Assembly (NCBI GenBank): GCA_964020155.1 | Contig: OZ026549.1 | Coordinates: 786,133-850,132, forward strand | DNA: 64,000 nt | Source of the DNA: Chondrilla cf. caribensis | Lineage: Eukaryota > Porifera > Demospongiae > Chondrillida > Chondrillidae | Direction: 5' to 3' | In this document: in pieces, positions 37,587-50,700 of the stretch | How the letters are laid out: every line of letters begins with the position of its first letter | Numbering within the stretch: the stretch's first letter is position 1 | Program-made: the position numbers and the translations under genes | Notes under the pieces: model-generated | Seen by the model: the letters and a program-made list of their open reading frames with translations, nothing else | The model's database searches: none | What the model was told of the DNA's origin: nothing

Positions 37587-37678
37587 ATAGTGTGTCATCA
37601 GGTCTTCCTTATATGGTGAGTATTGTGTGGCCAGTATGGTTGCCATGAATATCATTATTATTGTCACAAACAGTTAGT

Positions 37679-38410
37679 GCTGTAAACAGTAGTCAATGTT
37701 GTTAGTAGTATATTCTGAATAAACGTTTCTTGGTACTGTTAGTATACTGTGTGTACTACTGAGTGGTGTTGACATGCATGGTTGATGACATAGTTGTTGA
37801 CATGGTTGTTGACGTGGTTGTTGACATGGTTGTTGACATGGTTGTTGACATGGTTGATGACATGGTTGTTGATGTGGTTGTTGATGTGGTTGTAACAAGA
37901 TTACTTATAACTATTATCTGGGCATATACGTACAATAAATATACTATTTACAGTGAAACCTCACTAATCCGACACCTCTATAATCCAACATTCTCTCTAA
38001 TCCGACCATTATATGAGGTACAGTCACCATACATAAGTATGGTAAGAGACACTCCATACTCCAACAACCTCCTAATCCAACATTATTCTCAGGTCCCATT
38101 GAGTGTCAGATTAGAGACGTTTCACTGTAATATGAATATATGTAATATTATGTAGTATACTATGTGTGATAGTACATTTTGTATGTAACATTGATAGTAT
38201 GTATGTGTATGTACAATGTGCTGAATATTGCTTGTACCGTATGTACGCACTGTATGTCTATCATAGTATACACTATCCATATATTTCTGACCTTGCATTT
38301 ATCCATTCAATTGTATAACTGTTCTTGTAAGTGAACTGAAAATATTTAGTTTCATTCAGTAAATACCCTGCTCCATTGTTAGTTGTGATGTGTTTGTTGT
38401 TGTTGAATGA
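37679..38410. repeat. Displaced copy of tail-2 3' flank, with minisatellite
   Basis: Matches 32.58-33.13 kb (AGTATATTCTGAATAAACG, the GACATGGTTGTT minisatellite at 37775-37890, ACTGTTCTTGTAAGTGAACTG) and part of 46.0-46.3 kb. Its right end switches abruptly near 38410 to sequence that elsewhere lies behind tail-1 genes E and F. This marks a recombination junction. Confidence 0.65.
37951..38127. mobile_element. Tigger/pogo-like MITE
   Basis: 177 bases, flanked by TA on both sides, with inverted ends CAGTGAAACCTCACTAATCC and, from the right, CAGTGAAACGTCTCTAATCT. Ends of this kind are typical of Tc1/mariner pogo-Tigger non-autonomous elements. No coding capacity. Confidence 0.75.
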
Positions 38411-39171
<761 letters not shown>

Positions 39172-39174
39172 GTG

Positions 39175-42100
39175 TCACTCTTCATCTTTCTTGTTCTTCT
39201 TCTGTGTCTTTTCCACTTGAGCATAGAGTCCTTCCACAGTAGCTGAAGGTGTTGGTTGAGTAGTGTTCTCCTCTCCATCTTGTTGTTGTGGAGTAGAGTC
39301 ACCATCAGCTGAAGGCTCATAGCCCAGTCCAGTATCAGATGCTTCTTGTTGTCGTTCTTCAGACTGTTGAGGGGCTTGCTTCAACTTGGCCTTGTCTTTT
39401 TTCCCTTTCTTCTTTGGTTTGTTCACCTCGGCATAAAGTTGCTTTCCCTGTTTTTCTTGTTCATCTTTCTCTTTGGGTTTCTTCTCTTTTTCCTTCTTCT
39501 TTGGTTTTTCAACCGTCAAGTTGGCATAAAGTAGCTCAGGATCTTGAATGTCTTCCTTCATCATTTCTTCCTCATGTTTCTCCTTGCTCTTCTCTTTATC
39601 AGGTTGAGCATACAATTTGTGTGGACTAATAGTGTCTGTAGCCTTTCTCTTATTATTGACCTCCGACATCTTCTTGTCTTCTCTATAATCACCTGTCACT
39701 TCATACCCTGATGGTATGGATGGTTGAGGTGGTAGTTTGATGCCAACTTCATCATATTGTCCTCCAGTATTGTAGTTGTCTTGTTGATGTTCTCCTGTTG
39801 GTAGAGTGTTGCTGGGTGTGTCTTGTTCCCCAGCCTGTAGTGTGGTGTAGAGTACCGGTTGATCGTGGAGTGTTGTTCTGTTCATCTTTCCTCTTCTTGT
39901 CCTCACAATTGCAATAGTACAAATGATGATTACTAGTACAGAGACCAGTAGTAGTGTGACCCCTCCAGCAGCTCCTCCGATGATGGGAGTGGGAACGGGA
40001 ACATCTGTATCAGGAGTAGTTGTTGGATTATCTAATTGTACAGAAGTGGATTATATGACAATGGCAACAACCTCAATGTTTTATAAATATAGTAATATAT
40101 TTATAGTTATTAAGCTTCATGTCAAGGTTTGTACCAATTGTGTAACTTCCTTATGGTGATAATAATGGAAGTAGAGTGGAATCATGTATTGTGAGAATAT
40201 ATGCATAATTATTTTCCTATTCTATACTGAATGGATTGACATATGCAATGCTCATTTAAAATTAGCACAGTTTTGTGGCAACCCCTGGAGGTGTTGTGCT
40301 GATTCAGGTGTACCTATTATTGTAGTATTGTGTGGTACAGTTGAACCCGCAGATGGTGTTATGGTTGTGGAAGATGCTGTAGGTGTTCCTCGTGACTCTA
40401 GTTGATGAAGACACGATTAAAAAGATAATATTATTGGTAACATTTAGTAGGTACAAAATTTGGCAATTTTGGCATATCTTGAAATTTCATAACAAACACA
40501 CCTGTAGATGGTGTGTTTGATGTAGATGTTCCTGTGTTGCTTGTTATTACAATCACAGTGGTACCTTTAGTTGGTGTGCTGGCTGTAAGAGATGATGTAA
40601 AATCTTGTGGTAACTCTAATTGAGGAAGGATATTCGGTATATCCGACATTATCACCTATACTTCCAACTCTAACTCACTTGTACACTTCACTGTTGGGTT
40701 GTGTTCATAACTTGTTATAGGTTGACTTCCTCCCCCATCTCCAGCTGAGTTGACAGCTACCACTCCGATGTTGTAGGTCTGTCCTATCTCTAGTCCTGTT
40801 AAGTTGTAGTAGTTGATGTTGTTTGCAGTGTTGATCTCTTGTTGTGTTCCATTTTGTGTAGTGTATTTGATGATGTAATGTCGTATGTCTCCATTAGGTT
40901 CTCTAGGTGGTATCCAGTTTAGTTCAATCCCATCATCAAACACTCTAGTTCTAGTGAGGTGTCTTGGAGGAGATGGATCTGTGTAGAATCAGATAACACT
41001 TGAGGCACAATATTACACAACGTGTGTATTCCTGTACATCAACTAACCCTTCTCCATTGTAGTAACCTCCCTCACAGCTGGTGACTGGCTCCTTCTTCTA
41101 TCATCAGCTCCACCAAGTCCCCATGCTGTAATCCTGTACTTAGCACCAGGTACTAGTGAGGAGAATGTTCTTGATCCATCACGATGATTTACATACTCTC
41201 CTACTACTGGTACTCCAAGATCCAGTCTGTGATATCCAATGATAACCCTCTCAATACCACTAGGTATGGTACCAATGTTCACCTTGATACTGGTATCATT
41301 ACTGGTTGTACCAGTTATAGAGGCATTGGGGAGAGTACCTATGAGAAAAGAACACTGTATGTACACATTAAATTTATTAATTCATCCAATTGATTTCTCA
41401 TTTATAATGTTCATCTTGATGATAAGTATATTCTTGATACGTAATACAGTGGAACCTCTATTAGAGGACTCTCCCAATAAAGGACACCATAGTACCTCCC
41501 TACAAAGGACATTTTCTTAGACCCCAAAAATGAACTTTCCTATAGTGTTAAAACTTTTTAGGGGCTGCCGCAGGCAGCCCCTATATTGTTTTCATTTCGA
41601 CTTCCGGTATGTAACGCTCGTCCGATAGATAGATATATATATATATTATAGATATATATATAATATGTGTTCCTACGCGTAACCGCAACAATGAATTTAT
41701 ATTAGAATTTATATTGCGCGAAATAAAGATGGCCGATTTCGAACGCTGACAATTTGAAATTGGGCTAGAATTCGTGCGCTGAAGCTCCGCCGAACGTAAT
41801 ACCTTCAGCGAAGGTTCTTCTAAACCTAACAAAGACGCCAAGTAATTCGAGTGCGGGGGGCGGCAGCCCCACGAGTTTTTAAACTCGAATTACTTGTTTC
41901 ACCTCTGAAGACTGGACAACCTCTATACAGTGGACAAATTAGCTGGTCCCAATGTGTCCTATATAAAGAGCTCGAGGTTCCACTGTATCATTAAATGTAG
42001 TTTGCCTTAGTAACCATAATATTTGTCTGATGTATGGGCACTTCATTGATTTTTCAGTTTACTTTATATTATTTTCATTTCAACTTCCAGTAAGTTATGC

Positions 42101-44266
42101 TACATATATATATATATATATATATATACGTATATAAAACGAGCACGCCTCATTTCAAGTGACCCATTGTCTTATTTAAAGTTATGTCAACAAATCAGTG
42201 TGTACATCCAAAATTTTAATGCTGTATCTGTCCTAGGGTGTTGTAGTGTTTGGTTTCACATTTTATTATTATTGTATGTTATGTATATATTTATATATGA
42301 TATAGTAATTATAATATAAAAAAAATAAAAAATAAAAAATAAAAATAAATATATATCTACAGTATATGTAATGTGTGTTCCTACATGCAACCGCAACAAT
42401 GATTTTATATTATATTTTATATTTTGTGTGAAGAAAGACGGCCAATTTCAAATGACAAGAATTTGAAATTGGGTGCTGAAGTTCCGATGAACGTAATAAC
42501 ATCAGCGAAGGTTCTTCCAAACCCAAGAAAGATGCCCAAGTAATTTAATAGTGTGGGGCAGCAGACCCACGAGTTTTTGTTTGTCATACTCAAGTATGCT
42601 TTTGCAATTACACTATGTACTAGTCTGGTAAAACATGTTACACTACTCACCATTGGATAGGAACAGGTAGTGGTAGATACCAGCACAATTCCCTTCAAAA
42701 TTTACAAAATTGTTGAAAGCTCTATCTCTTATGACTAAAGTAGCAGTAAATCCACTTATGATCTGATGAACATCTCCACTAGTGTTAGTTGATACATTGC
42801 GTCCATAATATGAGAACCTAGCCTGTCCACTGCTATTTGTACACTCAATCCTCCCATCTCCACTATCATTGTTTGGTGGTTGTAGTTGTTGTTTGTCAGT
42901 AATGACTCTCTCATGGAATATCAGTCTCCCATAACTGTGAACAACTTGCCCACCTAAAGTACACAGTATGAAGTAGACCAGTGTATCACCATGGGTATGT
43001 GCACACTGTAGTAGTAATATGCACTTGCAAACACTGACCATTAACATTCAGTTGAAACTGTTGACTAGCTTCCCTTCCTTCAGCAGTGACATTACAGGTA
43101 TATGTCCCTCCATCACTTGTAGAGGTTATGTTGATGGCTATAATATTGTTGTTGATTTTTCTTCCATCATATCCTGTTTGTTGACACGGTTCATTTGGAC
43201 ATGTCCAATGGTAGTTAGTCTGTAGTCCATGTGGTATTCCACTGATTCTACAAACTAGAATAACAGTTGTTCCTAGTGGTAGAGTAGCTGGAGAGTTGAG
43301 GGTTGAACTGACTGTATATCCATCAATCACCACTTTAGGAGTAGTAAGAGACTGAGTCCCTACATAGTTACATGTACATTGAGAGAGAGGAAGGATAAAC
43401 CAATCTTGATAAGGCACATTATGTATTATATTGGAATAGGGATTTCGGACTAATGTTTCCATTCAGGATCATTAAGAAACTACTCTGGCAAATAGAGTCC
43501 TTGATTTGTCCATTTCAACCCTGTGGGTCATATTTGCCCTGGGAGTTACCCTCCTCAAATTATGGTTTGGGTGCGGAAGTCATGTGACAAGAAGTGTCTT
43601 GCTGGGAAGTCCAAACTCTATTAAAGTAGAGTAACTCCCAAGGTACCTCAACTGCTAAAGGCAACCCACAGGCTTGAAACATCCAGGTGACGAACTCTCT
43701 TTACCAGACTACATTTCTTAAAGCTTCTGAATCCCAGCTGATTTTCCAAAAAACAGGTATAATTCTATAAATACAATTATTAATACAAGATTTCAACATC
43801 AAGTTATTACATTTTTATATTAAGTACAATCTTGCAATAAAAATTGTTGCTAGTCAAATGTTCTAGTTTTGTTATTAGTGTTTAATAGCTATTGCAGCTT
43901 GTCTTTTCACTCCTACATACATGCAGCCATCTTATATACATTATACATAGCTGAACACATTTCCATCTCTAAGTACTCGTCCATATGAACTGTATCTGTG
44001 CACTTGAGACATGTAACAGTGTGTGATCTTGTTTGTTACTGTATAGTAATTCTATGGTTTTACTGTACATTGACAAACAAGGTCAATTACTGGACAAACA
44101 CTGTCAACACTTCTCTAGTTAATGAGCTTTAAATAAGGAGAAAATCAACCTGTATACTGATTTTTGCTACTGTTGATGTATTCGTGTTACCTGCCACCAC
44201 CACCACCCAGCTGAGTACCCCCAGCCCCATCACCACAGTCCACAGTATTGATGTCTGTTTGACCAT
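39175..44266 (-). CDS. Gene H: Ig/FN3 receptor with divergent tail type 1
   Basis: Exons: leader 44266-44191, Ig-like 1 43359-43039, Ig-like 2 42953-42651, FN3-a 41338-41048, FN3-b 40978-40679, stalk-1 40615-40502, stalk-2 40397-40314, TM/tail 40031-39175 (an internal acceptor near 40006 is an alternative). Ectodomain as in A and B. Two Thr/Ser-rich stalk exons give the longest non-repetitive stem. The TM segment reads GGAAGGVTLLLVSVL. The tail is the most diverged of tail 1: VLYTTL, LYAQP, LLYANL, LYAEV and LYAQV, i.e. five tyrosine motifs in a Lys/Glu-rich context. The FN3-a to Ig-like 2 intron contains a nest of transposon-like elements. Confidence 0.82.
41447..41985. mobile_element. Tigger/pogo-like TIR element carrying a nested insert
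   Basis: Flanked by TA, with inverted ends CAGTGGAACCTC on both sides (the right end reads GAGGTTCCACTG). The inner sequence at 41561-41896 belongs to the GGGGCTGCC family, so one element inserted into the other. Lies in a gene H intron. Confidence 0.75.
41561..41896. mobile_element. GGGGCTGCC-family interspersed element, copy 4 (nested)
   Basis: Best-preserved copy: begins with the hairpin GGGGCTGCCGCAGGCAGCCC, ends with GGCGGCAGCCCC and the inverted pair AGTAATTCGAGT / AACTCGAATTACT. It lies wholly inside the TIR element at 41447-41985. Confidence 0.7.
42071..42580. mobile_element. GGGGCTGCC-family interspersed element, copy 5
   Basis: Shares CAACTTCCAGTA, GCAACCGCAACAATGA, GTTCCGATGAACGTAATAAC and GGCAGCAGACCCACGAG with copy 4, and is expanded by (TA)n and A-rich stretches. 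Lies right after the nested TIR element. Confidence 0.55.
43461..43733. mobile_element. Foldback element in gene H intron 1
   Basis: Diverged copy of the gene G foldback: TTTCAACCCTGTGGGTCAT and GGGAGTTACC on the left, GTAACTCCCAAGG and CCCACAGGCTTGAAA on the right. Same intron, so it was inherited with the gene duplication. Confidence 0.6.
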
Positions 44267-44380
44267 ATCCTCTCCACTGTAGTCTGAACACACTACAAAC
44301 CTACTAAGTTGATCTCTACACTCTCTACTGATAGTCTACACTCACTGAGACTAGAATGAGCAGTTCCACACTGAGACCGC

Positions 44381-44388
44381 TTTAAATA
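44381..44388 (-). promoter_or_regulatory. TATA-like box of gene H
   Basis: TATTTAAA on the minus strand about 115 bases upstream of the ATG. Confidence 0.6.
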
Positions 44389-44437
44389 GGACACCCACTC
44401 ACTGTGTGTGTATACTGACTCAGTCCATTTTCCTTCT

Positions 44438-44443
44438 CACGTG
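44438..44443 (-). promoter_or_regulatory. CACGTG E-box upstream of gene H
   Basis: CACGTG in the TTCTCACGTGAT block shared by D-H. Confidence 0.5.
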
Positions 44444-44449
44444 ATGAGG

Positions 44450-46427
44450 CCTTTTTTATATGGTACATATTGTGTGGCCAGTATGGTTGCCATGAATATC
44501 ATTATTATTGTCACAAACAGTTATCGTGTTGCCAGTAATAGGACAGGAGTATGACTTACTTGTTTATCCTAGTTGTTTACTCATCATTGATACTGTCGGT
44601 CCGTACTGAGAAACAAGGGAGCCTTCAACCACTACAGTACACTATTCCCTTCTGTTTGGTCCTACTGATGAGGAATGTGAATTCGTCTCACTGATTTCAT
44701 GTCCATAACATTGGTGACCTGTTCTAGTTCTTAAAGTGTTGACTACACAATCCTCACTCCGACAATTTCAAAATGTTATTATGTGTGTTTTTGATTCACA
44801 TAATGATTTTACTTTCTGCTGTGTCTCTTTCTACATGTGTGTCTACTCTATGTACATTATTGTACATGTAGGAGTACCAGCCTGATAATTCAGTTACAAT
44901 AGTAACAGCATCACTGAAGAATGCAATATTCAGGTTTTCAAGGTCACTACATATGATTGCTCCATGCATATATCAAGATAACCATACCCTCCAACCCATG
45001 TGGGTTCAACAGTGTTGTCTCAAGCTCAGTGACATGTTCATTGTTCACACTCAATACAGTAATCATGTACAACATGCATACTTAACGAATGCATAGTTCC
45101 CTTAACATTTCGCGTGTTTTCTCACAATCCCAATGCACTCAGGATCCATTATTTTGTTTACAGCCCAGTGTTTTCAACATCACTTTTTATCTCAGTGATA
45201 AAGTCAAGTATTGACTCCATGATAGCCACTTAATGCATTGTGCCCATGTGAGTGCATGTGTACATGTGCTATTGCTTAGAGACTACATTACATATGGACG
45301 TGCACTGTGCATACACATACATAACTGTACATTGGTACTAGTGGCTCAGTCATTGATGGTGAGCATGTGTTGAATCAGATGAAATGGAAATCTTGATATT
45401 CTGTACTAATAGCTTGTATGAAATATAATGAGCAATAGTCAAGTGTTTACTAATTTCCTGTCTGGTTCATGGATCTATTAATCCCAACACTGAACCCTGT
45501 CTGGTGACCTGTGCTGTTTCCCATGCACACGTCAGTGACCTCCACTCCAGTACTGATGAGTGGGTACTACTCCTTTGATCTACAGCCAAACCAGGATACA
45601 AGTCACTTAGTGTACATACGTGCTCAGTACTACGTACCTGATGTGTGTGTGCCATACTCCACCCATACTGTCTGTATACCCTGTGTGTGTTGCTGGTGTG
45701 GTGTTTGTCACTATCTTCACTCCACCACCCCACAAAGCTAACAATAACACATTATTGTACATTTAGACCTTAAGTATATGGAGATAAGGCCTTTGATCAA
45801 CCACCACAAGTCACAACATGTTCAATGTTCAAATCAATTTCAATGTGATGCGTAAATAGATTCAAAATGTGTCATCCTTATATGGATATGTTTTCACCAT
45901 GTGAACTGATGACATCATATAGAGTACACGTATACGTATCTTCTAATGTGAGAGTAGCCACAGTTGCATCCTGTCAGTACGTATAATATTATTGTCTAGG
46001 CGTGCATACAATATAAATATACTATATATAATATGGAAATATGCATATTATGTATTTATTTGATATATGTGAGAGTACATTTCTCTATGTGTATGTAACA
46101 TTGATGGTATATATGTGTATGTTCAGTGTGCTAAATATTACTTGTACCGTGTGTATGCACTGTTTGTATATAATAGTATACAATATCCATATATTGCTGA
46201 CCTTGCATTCATCCATGCAATTGTATAACTGTTCTTGTGAGTGAACTGAAAATATTCAATTTCATTCAGTAAATGCTCTTCTCCATTGTTAGTTGTGATG
46301 GTTTTGTTGTTGTTGAATGACTTACTGGTTGTTGATGAGACATTTTATATATCAATGCACAGTGTAGAATGATTGATGCACTGCATTCGTTAGTGTTTGT
46401 GAGAGAGTATGTGAGAGGGTGGGATAG

Positions 46428-46481
<54 letters not shown>

Positions 46482-46845
46482 GTGTGTGTTTGCATGTGTA
46501 TTTACATGGGCTTTACGTAGCATTTCTCATCCCATCATAAAATTCTAATTTGTGCTTGTTCACCACTATTTGTTCCCATCCCATGTGTATTCTATGTACG
46601 TACATATTCCAATTTTTCAAATTCATCATGCACTTTCAATGCATAAATGTAAATTAAAAAAATTGATATGAACAATCCGATGTACAATGAGTTTGTATGC
46701 TATAATATAAGCACAATTGTTGTACTACAAATGTATATATATACACACATGCATTAGTACAAGTACATACATATTTGTATGATACACTTGGGTATATGAT
46801 GTACTGATATTCAGCTACAGATTCTATTAGTGTACGGAGTGTGCA
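44450..46845. other. Spacer between gene H promoter and gene I 3' end
   Basis: The right part (from about 45420) duplicates the 3' flank of gene G at 31.9-33.66 kb and contains a (GT)n tract at 46432-46491. The left part resembles the spacer upstream of genes D-F. No gene is supported. Confidence 0.5.
46432..46491. repeat. (GT)n microsatellite
   Basis: GT tract in the 3' flank of gene I, matching 33251-33311 behind gene G. Confidence 0.9.
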
Positions 46846-47338
46846 TTATATGTAATCATTGCCCTCTTCTTGGTCAACGTGCCTTGAATTGATGATATTC
46901 GGATGCTTCTTCACAACCAGTGGTATGTATTGATAGTTTTCATCCATCTTGCTTGAATCCACTTGTGCGTATTGATGGTTTCCATCCATCAAGTTCAAAT
47001 ACAGCGGCGTGTACTGATGGTTTCCATCCATGGTATGTGAATCCAGTGGCTGATATTCAATGTCTGTATGACTGCAGTGATCTTCTGTATTGGGCAATGG
47101 AGGGTGCTGGAACATGAATCTACTTAATCTTTTTTGTATCTTGCTGTAAATGTGGATTTGATCATAGTAGCTGTCATCCTCCTTGGTGTGTGACCATATG
47201 TTGCATGTTCTCCCTCTCCTCACTCTGCACACAACAACCAGTGCCACAATGATGGCAGTGATCAGAATGACCAGGAATAATGGTACCACTATAGCCAGAG
47301 CTGTACCTGTGAGAGATATCAGTAGTATGAGATGTTAC

Positions 47339-47413
<75 letters not shown>

Positions 47414-49736
47414 AAACGTAGCATGTACATGCTGTTGGTCTAACATGGTGTTGTCTATTGTAACATTTCCCAACCTGTGTTTGGTAAAGTAGTAGCAGGA
47501 CTGTCATTTGGGACTGGTTGTGTTTGGTGTGTTGATGTAGCTGGTTCAGCTGTTGTTGTAGACCTCAGTGTAGCTGTACAAAAGTTTATGACATTGAAAA
47601 TACCAAATATAATTGTCTCACCTAATATTATTCAAATCAACAATCAATGAATTTGATTTTCATTTCAACTTTATTCACAACAATGTATACATACATACAT
47701 ACATACATTATATGTGTATACATGTACATTCTAGGCACACGAACCCTCATATATACATATACATACATGTATACACAGTGTAGTATGTCATTTAATACTC
47801 TGCATATAATACTGTGCATACAGTATGTACATGCGTTCTTACTCACTTGTACTCTCCACTGTTGGGTTGTGTACATAACTTGTTATAGGTAAACTTTCTC
47901 CCCCACCTCCAGCTGAGTTGACAGCTACCACTGTGATGTTGTTGTAGGTCTGTCCTCTCTCTAGTCCTGTTAAGTTGTAGTAGTTGATGTTGTTTGCAGT
48001 GTTGATCTCTTGTTGTGTTCCATTTTGTGTAGTGTATTTGATGATGTAATGTCGTATATCTCCATTGGGTTCTTTAGGTGGTATCCAGTTTAGTTCAATT
48101 CCATCATCACACACTCTAGTTATAGTGAGGTGTCTTGGAGGAGATGGACCTACATATTACGTACAATTTATGTATATAAACCTAAATTCTTCCATAATAT
48201 TCCATGAATTTCCATATTAACTCACCACTTTCCCCATTCTTCACAGTCAACACTCTTGGTAGCTGACTTCTATCCCTGGTCCCTTCTACTCCCCATGCTA
48301 CTACCCTGTATGTAGCTCCTGGTGCAGCAAGTATCCTCCAAACTCTTTGTTTAGGTGTCAACCTTGCATGTTCTCCTTGTAAAGGTACTCCAAGATCGAA
48401 TCGAGTATATCCAACAAGAGCAGTCATATTCCTGGTTGTACGGTATGTGATTGCTGTATCGGATATAGTAGTTTCACTGGTTTCATTGAATGTAGTAGTT
48501 ACACTGGTTTCATTGAATGTAGTAGTTACACTGGTTGTGTTGAATATAGTAGTTTCACTGGTTTTGTTGGATGTAGAAGTTACACTGGTTTTGTTGAATG
48601 CAGTAGTTACACTGGTTTTGTTGAATGTAGTAGTTACGCTGGTTTTGTTAAATGTACTATACATTGCCTCGATGTTCGGTGGATAAACAGATTCTACATT
48701 TAAGAAATAAACACAAAAGGAATGAACACGGATTCATTGTGCAGTATTTGCCTCAGGGATTATCTATCTCTAGTTATACTTACCATTTCCTCTTGGAAAC
48801 AAGAAGACATAATGTCTACGGTCGGGTGTGTCATTCCTACTACAGTATACAATGTTGTTTGAGACATTCCAGCTCTCAGTCACAACCAGTGTGGAGTTCT
48901 CTCCCAAGATCTGATACACTGACTTATTCATATTTCCCCATGCTGTGATCTGCTGCAATGTGGAAGGGTTAGATGTTGAGTTTTTTTGAGTATCTTTGCT
49001 GGTATTCCAGTACCACACTCCTCGCACACATGTGACCCGCCCACTTCTTGATGTAGTGTTGTCAGGTGGCGCTATCTCAGTGAGATCAGTGATAACTTGT
49101 CCATTGGCAATCAGTCTACCATAGCTGTGGACTAGTACAATCGTATGTCCCACTGTGTCTACAGGAAAATATGTATGTGTAAGTAATTCACTGAACTACT
49201 GTCAAAATACTACAGATCACTGTTAGTGTTTAGAAGAGCAGTATTGTGTGTTGTACTACTTACACTTACCAGTAATATTCAGTTGAAACTGTTGACTAGC
49301 TCCCCTTCCTCCAGCAGTGACATTACAGGTGTATGTCCCTCCATCACTTGTAGAGGTTATGTTGATGGCTATAGTATTGTCGTTGATCTCTCTCCCAGCA
49401 TATCCTGTTTGTTGACATGGTTCATTTGGACATGTCCAGTTATAGTTAGTCTGTAGTCCATGTGGTATTCCACTGATTCTACAAACTAGAATAAGAGTTG
49501 TTCCTAGTGGTAGAGTAGCTGTAGAGTTGAAGGTTGAACTGACTGTGTATCCATCAATCACCACATTAGGAGTAGTAGGAACTGTGGAGGATAGTACAAT
49601 GTAGTGGATTATGGTACCACACATACAGCTAGGTATGCATGTACCCTCTAGGTCTTAGTACGTACTCACCCAGTCCTGCTATTCCAGCAATCAACACTCC
49701 AAGGAAGCACCCAATCCCTAGTAACGGTATTGTCAT
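46846..49736 (-). CDS. Gene I: Ig/FN3 receptor with sequon-repeat stem and tail type 2
   Basis: Exons: leader 49736-49670, Ig-like 1 49581-49270, Ig-like 2 (variant) 49158-48784, FN3-a (variant with repeat) 48693-48226, FN3-b 48149-47847, stalk 47573-47475, TM/tail 47306-46846. The leader is MTIPLLGIGCFLGVLIAG, a new signal peptide class. The Ig-like 2 variant ([15 protein letters not shown], Trp-rich centre) is shared only with gene L. FN3-a starts with seven or more 8-residue units like FNKTSVTT, each with an N-x-T/S sequon, before a domain with [14 protein letters not shown] and [22 protein letters not shown]-like helix (VPLFLVILITAIIVALVVV), then RVRRGR. The tail has YYDQIHIYSKI and four YxPL/YAQV units. 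Likely a heavily glycosylated surface receptor. Confidence 0.82.
47340..47410. repeat. (TG)n microsatellite in last intron of gene I
   Basis: TG tract at the conserved site next to the tail-2 exon. Confidence 0.95.
48468..48660 (-). repeat. 24-base coding repeat with N-glycosylation sequons (gene I)
   Basis: About eight 24-base units (plus strand ACTGGTTTTGTTGAATGTAGTAGTT-like) coding Phe-Asn-x-Thr-Ser-Val/Glu-Thr-Thr. Each unit holds Asn-Lys/Glu/Thr-Thr, a sequon. The block is absent from the same exon of gene L. Confidence 0.85.
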
Positions 49737-49799
49737 TGTCAATCGTCTTCCACTAATACACCGATCACCTTTCGCACTGGTCACTTTTGGGATTCTGTG

Positions 49800-49805
49800 C
49801 ACGTG
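49800..49805 (-). promoter_or_regulatory. CACGTG E-box upstream of gene I
   Basis: CACGTG about 65 bases upstream of the leader-2 ATG. It is kept in genes J and K although the rest of the promoter is unlike that of D-H. No clear TATA box is seen; TATACACGTG overlaps it. Confidence 0.4.
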
Positions 49806-50405
49806 TATACACTAAATTGATCTTCAACATTCTATTTCTACATCAATCTTCATATAATGGGAAGTTGACAAGAGTATATTGTACAGTGTAGCGCATTCAC
49901 CATCTCTGTGTAGTATTGTACTCCATGATTGGGAATCGATTCATATTCAATTCAGTTGAATCCAGTGATGCATCTTCTGCTTCAAAGTATTTTGTATAAT
50001 TATAGCTGTACAGTTGCATGTGTGTGCATGTATGTGTGGTTGTGCGTGGGTGTTTAAGGCTTAGTTTGATGTCCAGATGAGACATATATTATATATTATA
50101 CATGTGTTGAATATATTGTGCTCCAAATTAGCAATTACTGTAATGCAAAATGTTTTCAGTGTACAGTTGAGCAATCCTATGTGTATACAGAGCAATCACA
50201 TGTACATGTTGAGCAATCTTATGCATGTGTTGAGCAATCCTGTAATCATGTTGAACAATCCTGTGTGTGTCAAGCAATTATGTGTGCACTGAGCAATACT
50301 GTGTAAGTTGTGTAATCCTGTGTGTGTGTTGAGCAATCCTGTATGTATTGAGTAATTCTGTGTACATGTTGTGCAATCCTGTGTGTGTGTGTTGAGTGTA
50401 CATCC
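49806..50405. repeat. Spacer with degenerate about 20-base tandem repeat
   Basis: From about 50165 to 50400 units like GTTGAGCAATCCTGTGTGTG follow each other with changes, directly behind the tail-3 relic stop. The same array lies behind the gene L stop (57990-58245), so relic and flank were copied together. No gene seen. Confidence 0.6.
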
Positions 50406-50700
50406 TCAGGTGTCTCTAGTATTTGCGGGCAGAGGAAGGACAGAGGGTGTGATGTCATCCTCCACTGACAGGTCCAGTGGGTGGAGCTTCACATCTCTAA
50501 CTTGAGAGTAGAGCGATTCCAGGGGGGCTGAGGAAGAGTTCTCTTTGTCAACTTCACTCCCTCTGTTATCCTGCTGGGATCGCGTGTGAAACAGGTCACA
50601 GTCAACAACAACACCTCGGGCTACTGGAGTGGTGACTCCTTTAGGTTTCTTTGTTTCATTGTCCTGCTGGTCTGTACTCCCGGCCTCCTTCCCCTTCCTT
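50406..50700 (-). pseudogene. Tail-3 relic downstream of gene J
   Basis: Open to its stop, it matches the C-terminal half of the gene L tail (RKGKxxGx[29 protein letters not shown], end NTRDT). It lacks the TM helix, and an internal piece of about 100 residues is missing between TDQQDN and KKPKGV. Its upstream end runs straight into the 3' flank typical of tail-2 genes. It lies behind the gene J stop, so it would be used only by unusual splicing. Best read as a remnant left when a tail-2 exon replaced tail 3. Confidence 0.7.
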
